Origin: Streptosporangiaceae bacterium
GTDB taxonomy: Bacteria > Actinomycetota > Actinomycetes > Streptosporangiales > Streptosporangiaceae
Length of the DNA: 42,175 nt
NCBI GenBank assembly: GCA_030040475.1
Contig: JASHTQ010000341.1
Location: forward strand, 1-42,175
Direction of reading: 5' to 3'
This document shows positions 24,516 to 33,441 of this stretch, piece by piece (position 1 is the stretch's first letter; each line of letters opens with the position of its first letter). Below the pieces are notes generated by a model, which was not told the origin of the DNA, made no database searches, and saw nothing but the letters and a program-made list of their open reading frames with translations. A program made the translations under genes and the position numbers.

Positions 24516-26267
24516 ATGCTGGAGGAGCAGCGGGCGCTGTCTGGTACCGGGCCGCGACTACACCGAGCGGCGCGGCTACCGCGGGCTGAGCGCGCGCGGC
24601 CGGGCGCCTACACCGATCCGGTCACCTGGGCGACCGCGGTCGTCGTGCTCGGCGCGTACTCGACCATCTCGCTGTCCCGGCTGATCCAGCTCAACCCGTC
24701 ATCATGGGACCTGGGCATCTTCACCGAGTACGTGAAGCAGTACGCCGATCTGCGGGCGCCGATCGTCGACATCAGGGCCTCGGGCTTCAACCTGCTCGGC
24801 GATCACTTCCAGCCGATCGTCGCCGTCCTCGCGCCGTTCTTCCGGATCTTCCCTTCGCCGGCGACGCTGCTCATCGCGCAGGCGCTGCTGGCCGCGGCGT
24901 CGGTGTTCGCGGTCAGCCAGGTCGCGCGGGAGAAGCTCGGCACAGGTCCAGGCCGGGCGGTCGCGATTGCCTACGGGTTCTCGTGGGGCCTGCAGCAGAT
25001 GGTCAACTACGACTTCCACGAGATCGCGTTCGCGGTGCCGCTGCTTGCCTTCTCGCTCTCCGCGCTGGCCCGTGGCCAGACACGCACCGCGGTCTGGTGG
25101 GCGCTTCCGCTGGTCTTCGTCAAGGAAGACCAGGGCTTCACGGTCGCCGCCATCGGGCTCTACCTGGTCCTGTCCGGCTTCCGCATGCCAGTGCCCGGTC
25201 AGGGGCCGGCCGCCCTGCCCGCTGCGGCCGACGGCGGGGCCGGGCACCCAGACGCCACGACCGAGGACCTGGACGCCACGACCGAAGACCTCGACGCCGC
25301 CGAGGACCTGGACGCTGCCGAGGACCTGGACGCCGCCGAAGACCTGGACGCGACCGGGGACCTGGAAGCAGACCAGCCCGCGACGGACGCGGAGCCCGCC
25401 GCGAACCCGGTGCCGTACGACCGCGGCCGGATCCTGGCCGGGCAGTTCCTGCTGTTCTGGGGTTTCGCCTGGTCGTTCCTTGCCATCGCGGTGATCATCC
25501 CGCACTTCAACCCGGCCCATCAGTATGACTACTGGAGCGACGGCGGGATCCTCGCGCCCGGAGGGCACCCGTCCCTGACCGGCCTGATCAGCCAGTTCAT
25601 GCACGCCTGGCCGGACAAGCTGCAGACCCTCGTGATGCTGCTGCTGCCGACCGCCTTCATCGCGCTGCGCTCGCCGATCGCGCTGATCGCGGTGCCGAGC
25701 CTGCTGCTCCGCTTCATGTCCACCGACAGCAGCTTCTGGGGCACGATCTGGCATTACAACGCGACCGTGATGCCGATCCTGTTCATCGCGGCCGTGGACG
25801 CGATTGCCAGGATCCGCGCCGCCATGGACCCCGCCGACGCCACCGGCCGCCACGGGCCGCGGCGCGCGCTGCTGGCCGGCGCGCAGCGCTACGGCCCCGC
25901 CATGATGCTCGCGATCGCGGTGCCGCTCGCCTTCCAGTTCCCGCTGAACGACCTGTGGAACGCGCAGACCTACCGGGTCAGCTCGCACGTCGAATCGGCC
26001 GACGCGGCCATGGCCCGGGTACCCGACGGTGCCACCGTGCAGGCCACCCTGGACCTGCTGGCGCCGCTCGCCGCCCGCACCGACGTGTTCTGGATGGGCA
26101 ACGCGGGCAACCCGGTGACCCAGTACATCGTGTTCGACGGCGTGGACAGCGACTACTCCCCGGCCATCAGCAACGTCCCCGCCTTCATCGCGCAGCTCTA
26201 CCCGCACCACGTCTACACCCAGATCTTCCAGTCCGGCGGCGTCTACGTCTTCCGCCGCACCGGCTAA
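24516..26267 (+). CDS. DUF2079 multi-spanning membrane protein
   Basis: The 583-residue protein matches DUF2079 (PF09852), distant relatives of GT-C glycosyltransferases: LIQLNPSSWDLGIFTEYVKQ, IRASGFNLLGDHFQPIVAVL, NYDFHEIAFAVPLLAFSLSA, VKEDQGF and LLLRFMSTDSSFWGTIWHYN. It has about ten hydrophobic segments. The conserved Asp in WDLGIF and the DHF and DFHE motifs resemble the outer-face catalytic or metal loops of GT-C enzymes (inference). A cytosolic acidic repeat is inserted at residues 246-283. ATG 24516 has GGAGG 8 bases upstream; a TAGGCT -10-like box at 24484 may give it its own promoter. It may transfer sugars onto the exporter cargo. Confidence 0.85.
   Translation: MLEEQRALSGTGPRLHRAARLPRAERARPGAYTDPVTWATAVVVLGAYSTISLSRLIQLNPSSWDLGIFTEYVKQYADLRAPIVDIRASGFNLLGDHFQPIVAVLAPFFRIFPSPATLLIAQALLAAASVFAVSQVAREKLGTGPGRAVAIAYGFSWGLQQMVNYDFHEIAFAVPLLAFSLSALARGQTRTAVWWALPLVFVKEDQGFTVAAIGLYLVLSGFRMPVPGQGPAALPAAADGGAGHPDATTEDLDATTEDLDAAEDLDAAEDLDAAEDLDATGDLEADQPATDAEPAANPVPYDRGRILAGQFLLFWGFAWSFLAIAVIIPHFNPAHQYDYWSDGGILAPGGHPSLTGLISQFMHAWPDKLQTLVMLLLPTAFIALRSPIALIAVPSLLLRFMSTDSSFWGTIWHYNATVMPILFIAAVDAIARIRAAMDPADATGRHGPRRALLAGAQRYGPAMMLAIAVPLAFQFPLNDLWNAQTYRVSSHVESADAAMARVPDGATVQATLDLLAPLAARTDVFWMGNAGNPVTQYIVFDGVDSDYSPAISNVPAFIAQLYPHHVYTQIFQSGGVYVFRRTG
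25251..25364 (+). repeat. In-frame tandem repeat in DUF2079 gene
   Basis: Two 21-base units (DATTEDL) are followed by four 18-base units (DAAEDL three times, then DATGDL). The units keep frame and encode an acidic, probably unstructured loop. Copy-number change would alter loop length without breaking the gene. Confidence 0.9.
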
Positions 26268-26358
26268 CCCGGAGAGACTGGCACCGGGACATCCGGGCCG
26301 GACAGGCGTACTGGCGAGTAGATAGGCTGGTGCGCGACCGTATGGGAGGTTACGCTCC

Positions 26359-27624
26359 ATGGACTTCACCTTCGACGCAACGACGCTCGACCTCCGCGAC
26401 CGGGTGCTGGAGTTCATGGACGAGCGCGTCTATCCGGCCGAGGCCGTCTTCGCCGAGCAGGCGGAAACCGTCGGCCCCTGGGAGCGGCGGCCGGTGATCG
26501 AGGAGCTGAAGGCCGAGGCGCGCGCTCGCGGGCTGTGGAACCTGTTCCTGACCGGCAAGGCGGCGCAAACCGAGGCAGCAAAGGGCCTGGTGCCTGATCC
26601 GCCGCTGACCAACCTGCAGTACGCCCCGCTCGCCGAGGTCACGGGCTGGAGCCCGGCCATCGCGCCCGAGGCGTTCAACTGCGCCGCCCCGGACACGGGC
26701 AACATGGAACTGCTCGCCGAGTTCGGCTCCCCGCAGCAGCAGGAGCGCTGGCTCTGCCCGCTGCTGGAGGGGGAGATACGCTCGGCGTTCTGCATGACCG
26801 AGCCAGCCGTGGCCTCCAGCGACGCCACCAACATCGCGACCGAGATCGCGGCGGACGGCGAGGAGTACGTGATCAACGGCCGCAAGTGGTGGTCGAGCGG
26901 CGCGATGAACCCGAACTGCCGGATCCTCATCGTGATGGGAGTGACCGGTGGGGCCGCGGTGGGCCACGGAAGGCACTCGATGATCCTCGTCCCCCGCGAC
27001 ACTCCAGGCGTCACCGCCGAGCGCGGGATGAACGTGTTCGGCTACACGGACGGCCCGCACGGCGGGCACGCCGAGGTCGTGTTCGACCAGGTGCGGGTGC
27101 CGAAGGAGAACCTGATCGGGGGAGAGGGCGACGGGTTCGCGATCGCGCAGGCCCGCCTTGGCCCCGGCCGGATCCACCACTGCATGCGGATGATCGGCGC
27201 CGCCGAACGCGCGCTGCGGCTGATGTGCGAGCGCGCCGCCAGCCGGACGGCCTTCGGCAAGACCCTGGCCGAGCAGGGCGTCGTCCAGGACTGGATCGCC
27301 GAGTCCAGGGTGCGGATCGAGCAGGCACGGCTGCTCGTGCTCAAGACCGCGTGGCTGATGGACACGGTGGGCAACAAGGGCGCGCACACCGAGATCCAGG
27401 CGATCAAGATCGTGACCCCGGCGATGGCCGAGTGGGTGATCGACAAGGCGATCCAGGTGCACGGCGGGGGAGGGGTCAGCCAGGACTTCCCGCTCGCCCA
27501 GCTGTGGGCCGGGGCGCGCTCGCTCAGGTTCGCCGACGGCCCCGACGAGGTGCACAAGCGGTCGCTGGCCCGCCGCGAACTGAGGAAGGTCACCGACGCA
27601 AGCACCACCGCCCGTTCTGGATGA
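26359..27624 (+). CDS. Acyl-CoA dehydrogenase (ACAD10/11-like)
   Basis: The 421-residue flavoprotein introduces a 2,3 double bond into an acyl-CoA, passing electrons to ETF. Signatures are [16 protein letters not shown] for FAD and substrate, the [12 protein letters not shown] loop, [20 protein letters not shown] and [20 protein letters not shown]. The catalytic base position, usually Glu in YEGT, is Asp393 in FADGPDEVH, as in the ACAD10/11 branch. ATG 26359 has GGGAGGT 9 bases upstream, and a TAGGCT -10-like box lies at 26323-26328. It is first in a five-gene operon. Confidence 0.93.
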   Translation: MDFTFDATTLDLRDRVLEFMDERVYPAEAVFAEQAETVGPWERRPVIEELKAEARARGLWNLFLTGKAAQTEAAKGLVPDPPLTNLQYAPLAEVTGWSPAIAPEAFNCAAPDTGNMELLAEFGSPQQQERWLCPLLEGEIRSAFCMTEPAVASSDATNIATEIAADGEEYVINGRKWWSSGAMNPNCRILIVMGVTGGAAVGHGRHSMILVPRDTPGVTAERGMNVFGYTDGPHGGHAEVVFDQVRVPKENLIGGEGDGFAIAQARLGPGRIHHCMRMIGAAERALRLMCERAASRTAFGKTLAEQGVVQDWIAESRVRIEQARLLVLKTAWLMDTVGNKGAHTEIQAIKIVTPAMAEWVIDKAIQVHGGGGVSQDFPLAQLWAGARSLRFADGPDEVHKRSLARRELRKVTDASTTARSG

Positions 27625-27649
27625 ATTAAAGAATTAAAGGAGAAACCCA

Positions 27650-28402
27650 GTGACACAAACAGTCGCGATCGTGACCGGCGCGGCCCGGGGCATCGGCGCC
27701 GCGACGGCGCGCAGGCTGGCAGCGGACGGGATGGCCGTGGCAGTGCTCGACCTGGACGAGGCCGGGTGCGCGGCGACGGTGAAGGAGATCGCCGACGCCG
27801 GAGGCCGCGCGCTCGCGGTCGGCGCCGACGTGAGCAGCACCGAGCAGGTCAACGCCGCGGTGCAGCGGGTCGCCGCCGAACTCGGCGGGCCCACCGTGCT
27901 GGTCAACAACGCCGGCGTGATCCGCGACAACCTGCTGTTCAAGATGACCGACGACGACTGGGACACGGTGCTCGGGGTGCACCTGCGCGGCGCGTTCCTG
28001 ATGAGCCGGGCGACGCAGCAGTACATGGTCGACGCGAAGTACGGACGGATCGTCAACCTGTCGTCCTCCTCCGCGCTCGGCAACCGCGGGCAGGTCAACT
28101 ACTCCGCCGCCAAGGCCGGCATGCAGGGCTTCACCAAGACGCTCGCGATAGAGCTTGGGCAGTTCGGGATTACCGCGAACGCGGTGGCACCCGGGTTCAT
28201 CGCCACCGACATGACCGCGGCCACCGCCGCCCGGGTCGGCATGTCCTTCGAGGACTTCCAGCTGGCCGCCGCCCAGCGGATCCCGGTGCGCAGGGTCGGC
28301 CAGCCGGCCGACGTCGCCAACCTGATCGCGTTCCTGGTCAGCGAGGGCGCGGGTTTCGTCTCCGGCCAGGTCATCTACGTGGCCGGCGGGCCCCTATGCT
28401 GA
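27650..28402 (+). CDS. SDR family oxidoreductase (3-oxoacyl reductase / FabG-like)
   Basis: The 250-residue classical short-chain dehydrogenase has NAD(P)-binding TGAARGIG (residues 9-16), NNAG, Ser near 138, and catalytic Tyr151 and Lys155 in YSAAK. VLDLDE after the second strand has the acidic residue that favours NAD over NADP. The NGxxxAVAPGFIATDM and GQVIYVAGGPLC end are normal. GTG 27650 follows an AAAGGAG ribosome site. In this operon it most likely oxidises a 3-hydroxyacyl-CoA intermediate or reduces the 3-oxo form. Confidence 0.92.
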   Translation: MTQTVAIVTGAARGIGAATARRLAADGMAVAVLDLDEAGCAATVKEIADAGGRALAVGADVSSTEQVNAAVQRVAAELGGPTVLVNNAGVIRDNLLFKMTDDDWDTVLGVHLRGAFLMSRATQQYMVDAKYGRIVNLSSSSALGNRGQVNYSAAKAGMQGFTKTLAIELGQFGITANAVAPGFIATDMTAATAARVGMSFEDFQLAAAQRIPVRRVGQPADVANLIAFLVSEGAGFVSGQVIYVAGGPLC

Positions 28403-28417
28403 CCAGGAGAAACTGCC

Positions 28418-29614
28418 GTGACTGAGGACCTGGGCACGCCGGAGGGGATTCGCGCCAGGGCGAAGGTGTTCCTCGCCGAGCACGACCCGGCGCAGTTGCC
28501 CAAGCAGGACTTCAACGACGCGCGGTTCGACGCGGGCCTGGCCTGGGTGCACTACCCGGAGGGCCTCGGCGGGCTCGGCCTGTCGCGCTCCCTGCAGGCC
28601 GTCGTCGACGCCGAGTTCGCGGCGGCGGGCGCGCCGGGCAACGACGCGGACCGCAACGCGATCGGCCTGGGCATGGCGGCGCCGACGATCCTGGCCTACG
28701 GCAACGACGAGCAGCAGCACCGCTGGCTGCGCAGGCTCTGGACCGGGCAGGAGATCTGGTGCCAGCTGTTCAGCGAGCCGGGCGCGGGCAGCGACCTGGC
28801 CGCGCTGGCCACCAGGGCCGTGCGGGACGGCGACGACTGGGTGATCAACGGGCAGAAGGTGTGGACCTCGCAGGCGCACCTGGCCCGGCGGGCGCTGCTT
28901 GTCACGCGCACCGACCCGGACGTGCCCAAGCACCAGGGGCTGACCTACTTCTCCTGCGACATGACCGCGCCGGGCGTGGAGGTGCGCCCGCTGCGGCAGC
29001 TCACCGGCGAGGCGGAGTTCAACGAGGTGTTCCTGACCGACGTGCGGATACCCGACACGGACAGGATCGGCCCGGTGGGCGAGGGCTGGAAGGTGGCCAA
29101 CGCCACGCTGATGAGCGAGCGGGTGAGCATCGGCAGCGGGCGCGCGTCGGCGCGGGAGTCCGGCATGATCGGCCCGGTCGCCGCCACCTGGCGCGCGCGC
29201 CCCGCGCTGCGCACCCGCGGCCTGCACGAGCGGCTGCTGCGGCTGTGGACCGAGGCGGAGGTCGCGCGGCTGGCGGGGGAGCGGCTGCGACAGCAGCTCG
29301 CGGCCGGCCAGCCGGGACCCGAGGGTTCCGCCGCGAAGCTGGTCTTCGCCCGGCTCAACCAGGAGATCTCCGGGCTGGACGTGGAGCTCGCGGGCAGCGA
29401 CGGGCTGCGCTACGACGACTGGACCATGCGCCGCCCCGAGCGCGCCAGCTTCTACGGCCGCGGCCCCGGCTACCGTTACCTGCGCGCCCGCGGCAACTCG
29501 ATCGAGGGCGGCACCTCGGAAATCCTGCGCAACATCATCGCCGAGCGGGTACTCGGCCTGCCGCCCGAGCCCCGGGTCGACAAGGATGTGCCATGGAAGG
29601 ATCTGCCCAGGTGA
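28418..29614 (+). CDS. Acyl-CoA dehydrogenase, catalytic-type subunit
   Basis: The 398-residue protein is of the actinobacterial FadE type: WVHYPEGLGGLGL, WCQLFSEPGAGSDLA, VINGQKVWTSQAHLARRALL, FFSCDM-like FSCDMTAPGVEVRPL, and the C-terminal NSIEGGTSEILRNIIAERVL where Glu363 is the expected catalytic base. GTG 28418 starts 15 bases after the SDR gene. It overlaps the next ACAD by 4 bases (GTGA). The pairing of a Glu-bearing ACAD with a partner lacking it resembles the heteromeric alpha2beta2 dehydrogenases of mycobacterial steroid side-chain degradation. Confidence 0.93.
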   Translation: MTEDLGTPEGIRARAKVFLAEHDPAQLPKQDFNDARFDAGLAWVHYPEGLGGLGLSRSLQAVVDAEFAAAGAPGNDADRNAIGLGMAAPTILAYGNDEQQHRWLRRLWTGQEIWCQLFSEPGAGSDLAALATRAVRDGDDWVINGQKVWTSQAHLARRALLVTRTDPDVPKHQGLTYFSCDMTAPGVEVRPLRQLTGEAEFNEVFLTDVRIPDTDRIGPVGEGWKVANATLMSERVSIGSGRASARESGMIGPVAATWRARPALRTRGLHERLLRLWTEAEVARLAGERLRQQLAAGQPGPEGSAAKLVFARLNQEISGLDVELAGSDGLRYDDWTMRRPERASFYGRGPGYRYLRARGNSIEGGTSEILRNIIAERVLGLPPEPRVDKDVPWKDLPR

Positions 29615-30816
29615 CCGCCGTAGCCAACGATCCCGCCGTGATCCCCGACCTTCTTTATTCTGATGCCGAACGGGCGCTGGTGGATGCCCTGGGCTCGCTG
29701 CTTGCCGACCGGGGCGGCACCGATAAGGCGCTGGCGAGGATCGAGTCTCCGCAGACGTACGACGACGACCTGTGGCACGCGGTCGCCGCCGAGGTGGGCT
29801 GCGCGGGGCTGCTGATTCCCGAGCGGGACGGCGGCGCCGGCGCCTCCTACCGCGAGGCCGCGGCCGCCGCGGAGGCGCTCGCGGGCTTCGTCGCGCCCGT
29901 CCCGTTCCTGGGCAGCGCCGTCGTGGCCACCACCGTCCTGCTGACCGCGGCTTCCGGCGCCGCCGACTCCTCGGGTACGCCGTTCACCCCGGCCAGGGCC
30001 GCGGCCGACCTGCTCCGCCGGATGGCGGACGGGGGTGTGACCGCGGCGCTCGCGGTGCCGTTCGCGACCGCTCCCGGGGCCGCCTTCCCGGTCTCGGTGC
30101 GGGTGGCCGGCCCGCAGCCGGGCGACGCCGGGGTGGCACGGCTGCGCGGCACGGTCAGCGGGGTCGCCGACGCGCTGCCCGCCGGCACGCTGATCGTTCC
30201 CGCCGAGGGCGTGCCGAACGCGCTGTACCTGGTCGACATGTCCTCCGACGGCGTGTCCAAGGCGCCGGTGATCTCGCTGGACATGACCAGGCAGCTGTGC
30301 GACCTGTCGTTCGACGACGCTCCGGGAACGCTGGTCGCCTCCGGTCCGGCGGCGGCGAAGGCGCTGGCCGCGGGGCTGGCCGCGGGCGCTGCCATCCTCG
30401 CCGCCGAGCAGGTCGGGCTGGCGCAGCGCTGCCTGGACATGACGGTCGCGTACGTGAAGGAACGCCGCCAGTTCGCCCGGCCTGTCGGGTCCTTCCAGGC
30501 GCTCAAGCACCGGCTGGCGGACGTGTGGGTGGCGGTCAGCCAGGCCCGCGCGGCCTCCAGGTACGCGGCGGCCTGCCTCGCGACCGGCAACCCGGACGCC
30601 AGGGTCGCGGTCGCCCTGGCCAAGGCGTACTGCTCGGAGACGGCGACGGCGGCGGCGCAGGAGTGCGTGCAGCTGCACGGCGGCATCGGCTTCACCTGGG
30701 AGCACCCCGCGCACCTGTACCTCAAGCGCGCGAAGGCCGACTCGATCGGCTTCGGCACCCCGGACGCGCACCGCACCGCGCTCGCCGCGCTTGTCGACCT
30801 GCCCGCCGCCCCGTGA
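29611..30816 (+). CDS. Acyl-CoA dehydrogenase, partner subunit lacking catalytic Glu
   Basis: The 401-residue protein has the ACAD fold: CAGLLIPERDGGAGASYREA, AAILAAEQVGLAQRCLDMTV, YVKERRQFARPVGSFQALKH and CVQLHGGIGFTWEHPAHLYL. At the C-terminal place of YEGT it has GFGTPDAHR, so the base Glu is replaced by Phe. A weak Gly-poor middle domain (ADSSGTPFTP region) is also degenerate. It likely forms a heteromer with the preceding gene. GTG 29611 overlaps its stop, with GGAAGG about 9 bases upstream; ATG 29593 is the alternative. It is followed by a 4-base overlap with the glucosidase. Confidence 0.9.
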   Translation: MTAVANDPAVIPDLLYSDAERALVDALGSLLADRGGTDKALARIESPQTYDDDLWHAVAAEVGCAGLLIPERDGGAGASYREAAAAAEALAGFVAPVPFLGSAVVATTVLLTAASGAADSSGTPFTPARAAADLLRRMADGGVTAALAVPFATAPGAAFPVSVRVAGPQPGDAGVARLRGTVSGVADALPAGTLIVPAEGVPNALYLVDMSSDGVSKAPVISLDMTRQLCDLSFDDAPGTLVASGPAAAKALAAGLAAGAAILAAEQVGLAQRCLDMTVAYVKERRQFARPVGSFQALKHRLADVWVAVSQARAASRYAAACLATGNPDARVAVALAKAYCSETATAAAQECVQLHGGIGFTWEHPAHLYLKRAKADSIGFGTPDAHRTALAALVDLPAAP

Positions 30817-33263
30817 GTCCGCTGGAGGAGGAGGATCTGCGGCGGCGCGTCGGCCGGCTGTCGCTCGAGCAGAAGGTCCGGCTGCTGACCGGCGCGGACT
30901 TCTGGACGCTGTACCCGGAACCGGCCGTCGGGCTGCGCGCGCTCGTGGTCTCCGACGGCCCGGCCGGGGTCCGCGGCCAGACCTGGGACGAGCGCGACAC
31001 CTCCGCCAACGTGCCGTCGCCGACCGCCCTGGCGGCGACCTGGGACCCCGGGCGGGTCGAGGCGATCGGCACGCTGCTCGCGCACGAGGCCCGGCGCAAG
31101 GGCGTGGACGTGCTGCTCGCCCCGACGGTGAACCTGCACAGGACCCCGTACGGCGGCAGGCACTTCGAGTGCTACTCCGAGGACCCGCTGCTGACCGCGC
31201 GGATCGGGGCGGCGTACGTGCGCGGGCTGCAGCGCTCCGGCGTCGGCGCCTGCGTCAAGCACTTCGTCGCCAACGACTCAGAAACGCAGCGGATGACCGT
31301 CGACGTCCGCATCGACGACCGCACGCTGCGGGAACTGTACCTCGCGCCGTTCGAGGCGATCGCGCGCGACGAGGGCGCGTGGTCGGTGATGGCCTCCTAC
31401 AACGGCGTCCGCGGGCACACCATGACGGAAAGCCCGCTGCTTCGCGACATCCTGCACGCCGAGTGGGGCTACGACGGCCTGGTCATGTCGGACTGGACCG
31501 CCACCCGCTCCACCGAGGCCGCCGCGAACGCCGCCCTCGACCTGGCCATGCCCGGTCCGGCGAGCATGTTCGGCCCGTGGGGAGACGCCCTGCTCGCCGC
31601 GGTCTGCGCCGGCCGGGTCGCCGAGCCGCTCATCGACGACAAGGTGCTGCGCATCCTCCGCCTGGCCGCGCGCGTCGGCGCGCTGGCCGAGGCCCCCGGG
31701 CGCCCGCTCGACCCGTACAGCCCCGAGCGTATCGCCGGCGAGCTGCGCGGCGCCGCGGCCGCCTCGTTCGTGCTGGCCCGCAACGACGGCCTGCTCCCGC
31801 TGGAGCGGCCGCGGCTCGGGCGGGTCGCGGTCATCGGGCCGAACGCCGAGGTCGCGCGGACGCTGGGCGGCGGCAGCGCCACCGTCTTCCCGCCGTACGC
31901 GGTCTCGCCGCTCGACGGCCTGCGCGCCGCCGGGCTCGACGTCGCGTACGCGCCCGGGGTGCTCGCGCACCTGGCCACCCCGAACGCCAGGGCGCCCTGG
32001 CTGCTTAGGCCCGACGGGTCCGGTACCGGCGCCGAGGTGCGCCTGCTCGCTCCGTCCGGTGAGCTGGCCGGATCCGAGGCACGTGACGGCGCTACCTTCC
32101 GGTGGATGCGCGGATTCGGGCCGCTCGGCCCGCCCGAGTCGGTCGCCAGGGTCGAGGTCCGCTGCCTGATCCGGGCCACCGGCGCCGGGACTTACCTGCT
32201 CGGCGTCGCCGGCCTCGGGCGCCAGCGCCTGGTCGTGGACGGGGCCGAGGTCTTCGACGTCACGCTGTCGATCCCGGAGGGCGCGGACATCGGGGAGATC
32301 CTGTCGACCCCGCCGGAGCGGCTGGCGCCGCTCGAGCTGGCCGAGGGCCAGACGGTGTCGGTGCTCCTCGAGCACGACGTGCATTCCTCGCCGCTCGCCT
32401 CCTACGGCACCATGCTGCAGCTCAAGCTGGGGCCGGCGCACGGCACCGACGACGAGGAGATCGAGGCCGCGGTGGCGCTCGCGGCGGCGAGTGACGTGGC
32501 GGTGGTGGTGGTCGGCACCACCGCGCAGGTGGAGAGCGAGGGCTTCGACCGCAAGACGCTTGCGTTGCCCGGCCGCCAGGACGAACTGGTCCGCCGGGTC
32601 GCGGCGGCCAACCCGCGGATCGTGGCCGTGGTCAACTCCGGCGCCCCGGTGCTGCTGCCCTGGGCAGGAGAGGTGGCGGCGGTGCTGCTGACCTGGTTCG
32701 GCGGCCAGGAACTCGGCCACGCGCTCGCCGACGTGTTGCTCGGCGACGCCGAGCCCGGCGGCCGGCTGCCGACCACGTGGCCGGCGACCGAGGAAGGCCT
32801 GCCCTCGACGCAGCCGGTCGACGGGGTGCTGACCTACGACGAGGGCCTGTTCATCGGCTACCGCCGCTTCGACCGGGACGGACGTCGGCCGCTCTTCCCG
32901 TTCGGGCACGGCGCCGGCTACACCACCTGGTCATTCCAGTCCCTTGCCGTTCCTGAGGGCGTGACAGGCGCCCCGGTGGCCGTCACGGTGCGGAACACCG
33001 GCGCGCGCCGCGGCAGGCAGGTCGTCCAGCTCTACGCGTCCCGGCCGGACTCCGCGGTCCCGCGGCCGGTGAAGTGGCTGGTCGGCTTCGCCGCCGTCGA
33101 CGCCGACCCGGGTGCCTCGGTCACGGCGGAGATCTGGGTCCCCGAGCGCGCCTTCCAGCACTGGGCCGACGGCGGCTGGGTTCTCGAGCCGGGCACCGTC
33201 GTGCTCGCCGCGGGACCCTCCTCCGCGTTCCTGCCGCTCACCGCCGAGGTCGCCATCCCGTAA
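30813..33263 (+). CDS. Glycoside hydrolase family 3 beta-glucosidase with PA14 domain
   Basis: The 816-residue cytosolic enzyme (no signal peptide) has the GH3 order TIM barrel, sandwich, inserted PA14 and fibronectin-like tail. Catalytic nucleophile Asp227 is in GLVMSDWTA. The acid/base Glu is in the ESEGFDR motif (about 574-576), which also resembles yeast BglI-type enzymes carrying PA14. CVKHFVANDSE and the KHF substrate loop are intact. PA14 spans roughly 395-530. It hydrolyses beta-glucosides or related glycosides. GTG 30813 overlaps the ACAD stop, so it is coupled to acyl-CoA genes, which is unusual. Perhaps it removes a sugar from a glycosylated acid or sterol before degradation (speculative). 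Confidence 0.92.
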   Translation: MSPLEEEDLRRRVGRLSLEQKVRLLTGADFWTLYPEPAVGLRALVVSDGPAGVRGQTWDERDTSANVPSPTALAATWDPGRVEAIGTLLAHEARRKGVDVLLAPTVNLHRTPYGGRHFECYSEDPLLTARIGAAYVRGLQRSGVGACVKHFVANDSETQRMTVDVRIDDRTLRELYLAPFEAIARDEGAWSVMASYNGVRGHTMTESPLLRDILHAEWGYDGLVMSDWTATRSTEAAANAALDLAMPGPASMFGPWGDALLAAVCAGRVAEPLIDDKVLRILRLAARVGALAEAPGRPLDPYSPERIAGELRGAAAASFVLARNDGLLPLERPRLGRVAVIGPNAEVARTLGGGSATVFPPYAVSPLDGLRAAGLDVAYAPGVLAHLATPNARAPWLLRPDGSGTGAEVRLLAPSGELAGSEARDGATFRWMRGFGPLGPPESVARVEVRCLIRATGAGTYLLGVAGLGRQRLVVDGAEVFDVTLSIPEGADIGEILSTPPERLAPLELAEGQTVSVLLEHDVHSSPLASYGTMLQLKLGPAHGTDDEEIEAAVALAAASDVAVVVVGTTAQVESEGFDRKTLALPGRQDELVRRVAAANPRIVAVVNSGAPVLLPWAGEVAAVLLTWFGGQELGHALADVLLGDAEPGGRLPTTWPATEEGLPSTQPVDGVLTYDEGLFIGYRRFDRDGRRPLFPFGHGAGYTTWSFQSLAVPEGVTGAPVAVTVRNTGARRGRQVVQLYASRPDSAVPRPVKWLVGFAAVDADPGASVTAEIWVPERAFQHWADGGWVLEPGTVVLAAGPSSAFLPLTAEVAIP

Positions 33264-33279
33264 CTCCGCGGCCAGCGCG

Positions 33280-33441
33280 CTCAATCTGGACACGTGGACG
33301 AAGTTCCTGGACGGCCCGGCGTACGTGGACAGGCACGGCGCGCAGCGCTGCGGGCTGCCCGCTTCCGGTCTCCAGGTAGTCGGTGCGGCACCGTGTACCA
33401 AAACAGGTATGCGGTGCCACATTCATTACCTTGCTGCCTAG
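33280..33441 (+). pseudogene. Possible remnant of a small protein gene
   Basis: Between the glucosidase and FIST genes a frame reads LNLDTWTKFLDGPAYVDRHG then AQRCGLPAS before becoming unconvincing and ending at 33439-33441. The first 30 residues look coding and have a good codon bias, but no start codon or ribosome site precedes them. I vaguely associate RHGAQRCGLPA with small actinobacterial proteins, which is not secure. Confidence 0.25.
33387..33418. terminator. Imperfect hairpin between convergent genes
   Basis: GGCACCG and CGGTGCC arms, extended inward by TACC/GGTA after a two-base mismatch, close an A-rich loop. It lies between glucosidase and FIST, so it may end both transcripts. There is no T-run. 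Confidence 0.5.

Noticed and set aside
25251..25364. Possible CRISPR-like array
   Set aside because: Units are contiguous without spacers and in frame inside a protein gene.
33387..33418. Attenuator or riboswitch at the glucosidase end
   Set aside because: It lies downstream of the gene between convergent stops; a terminator is simpler.
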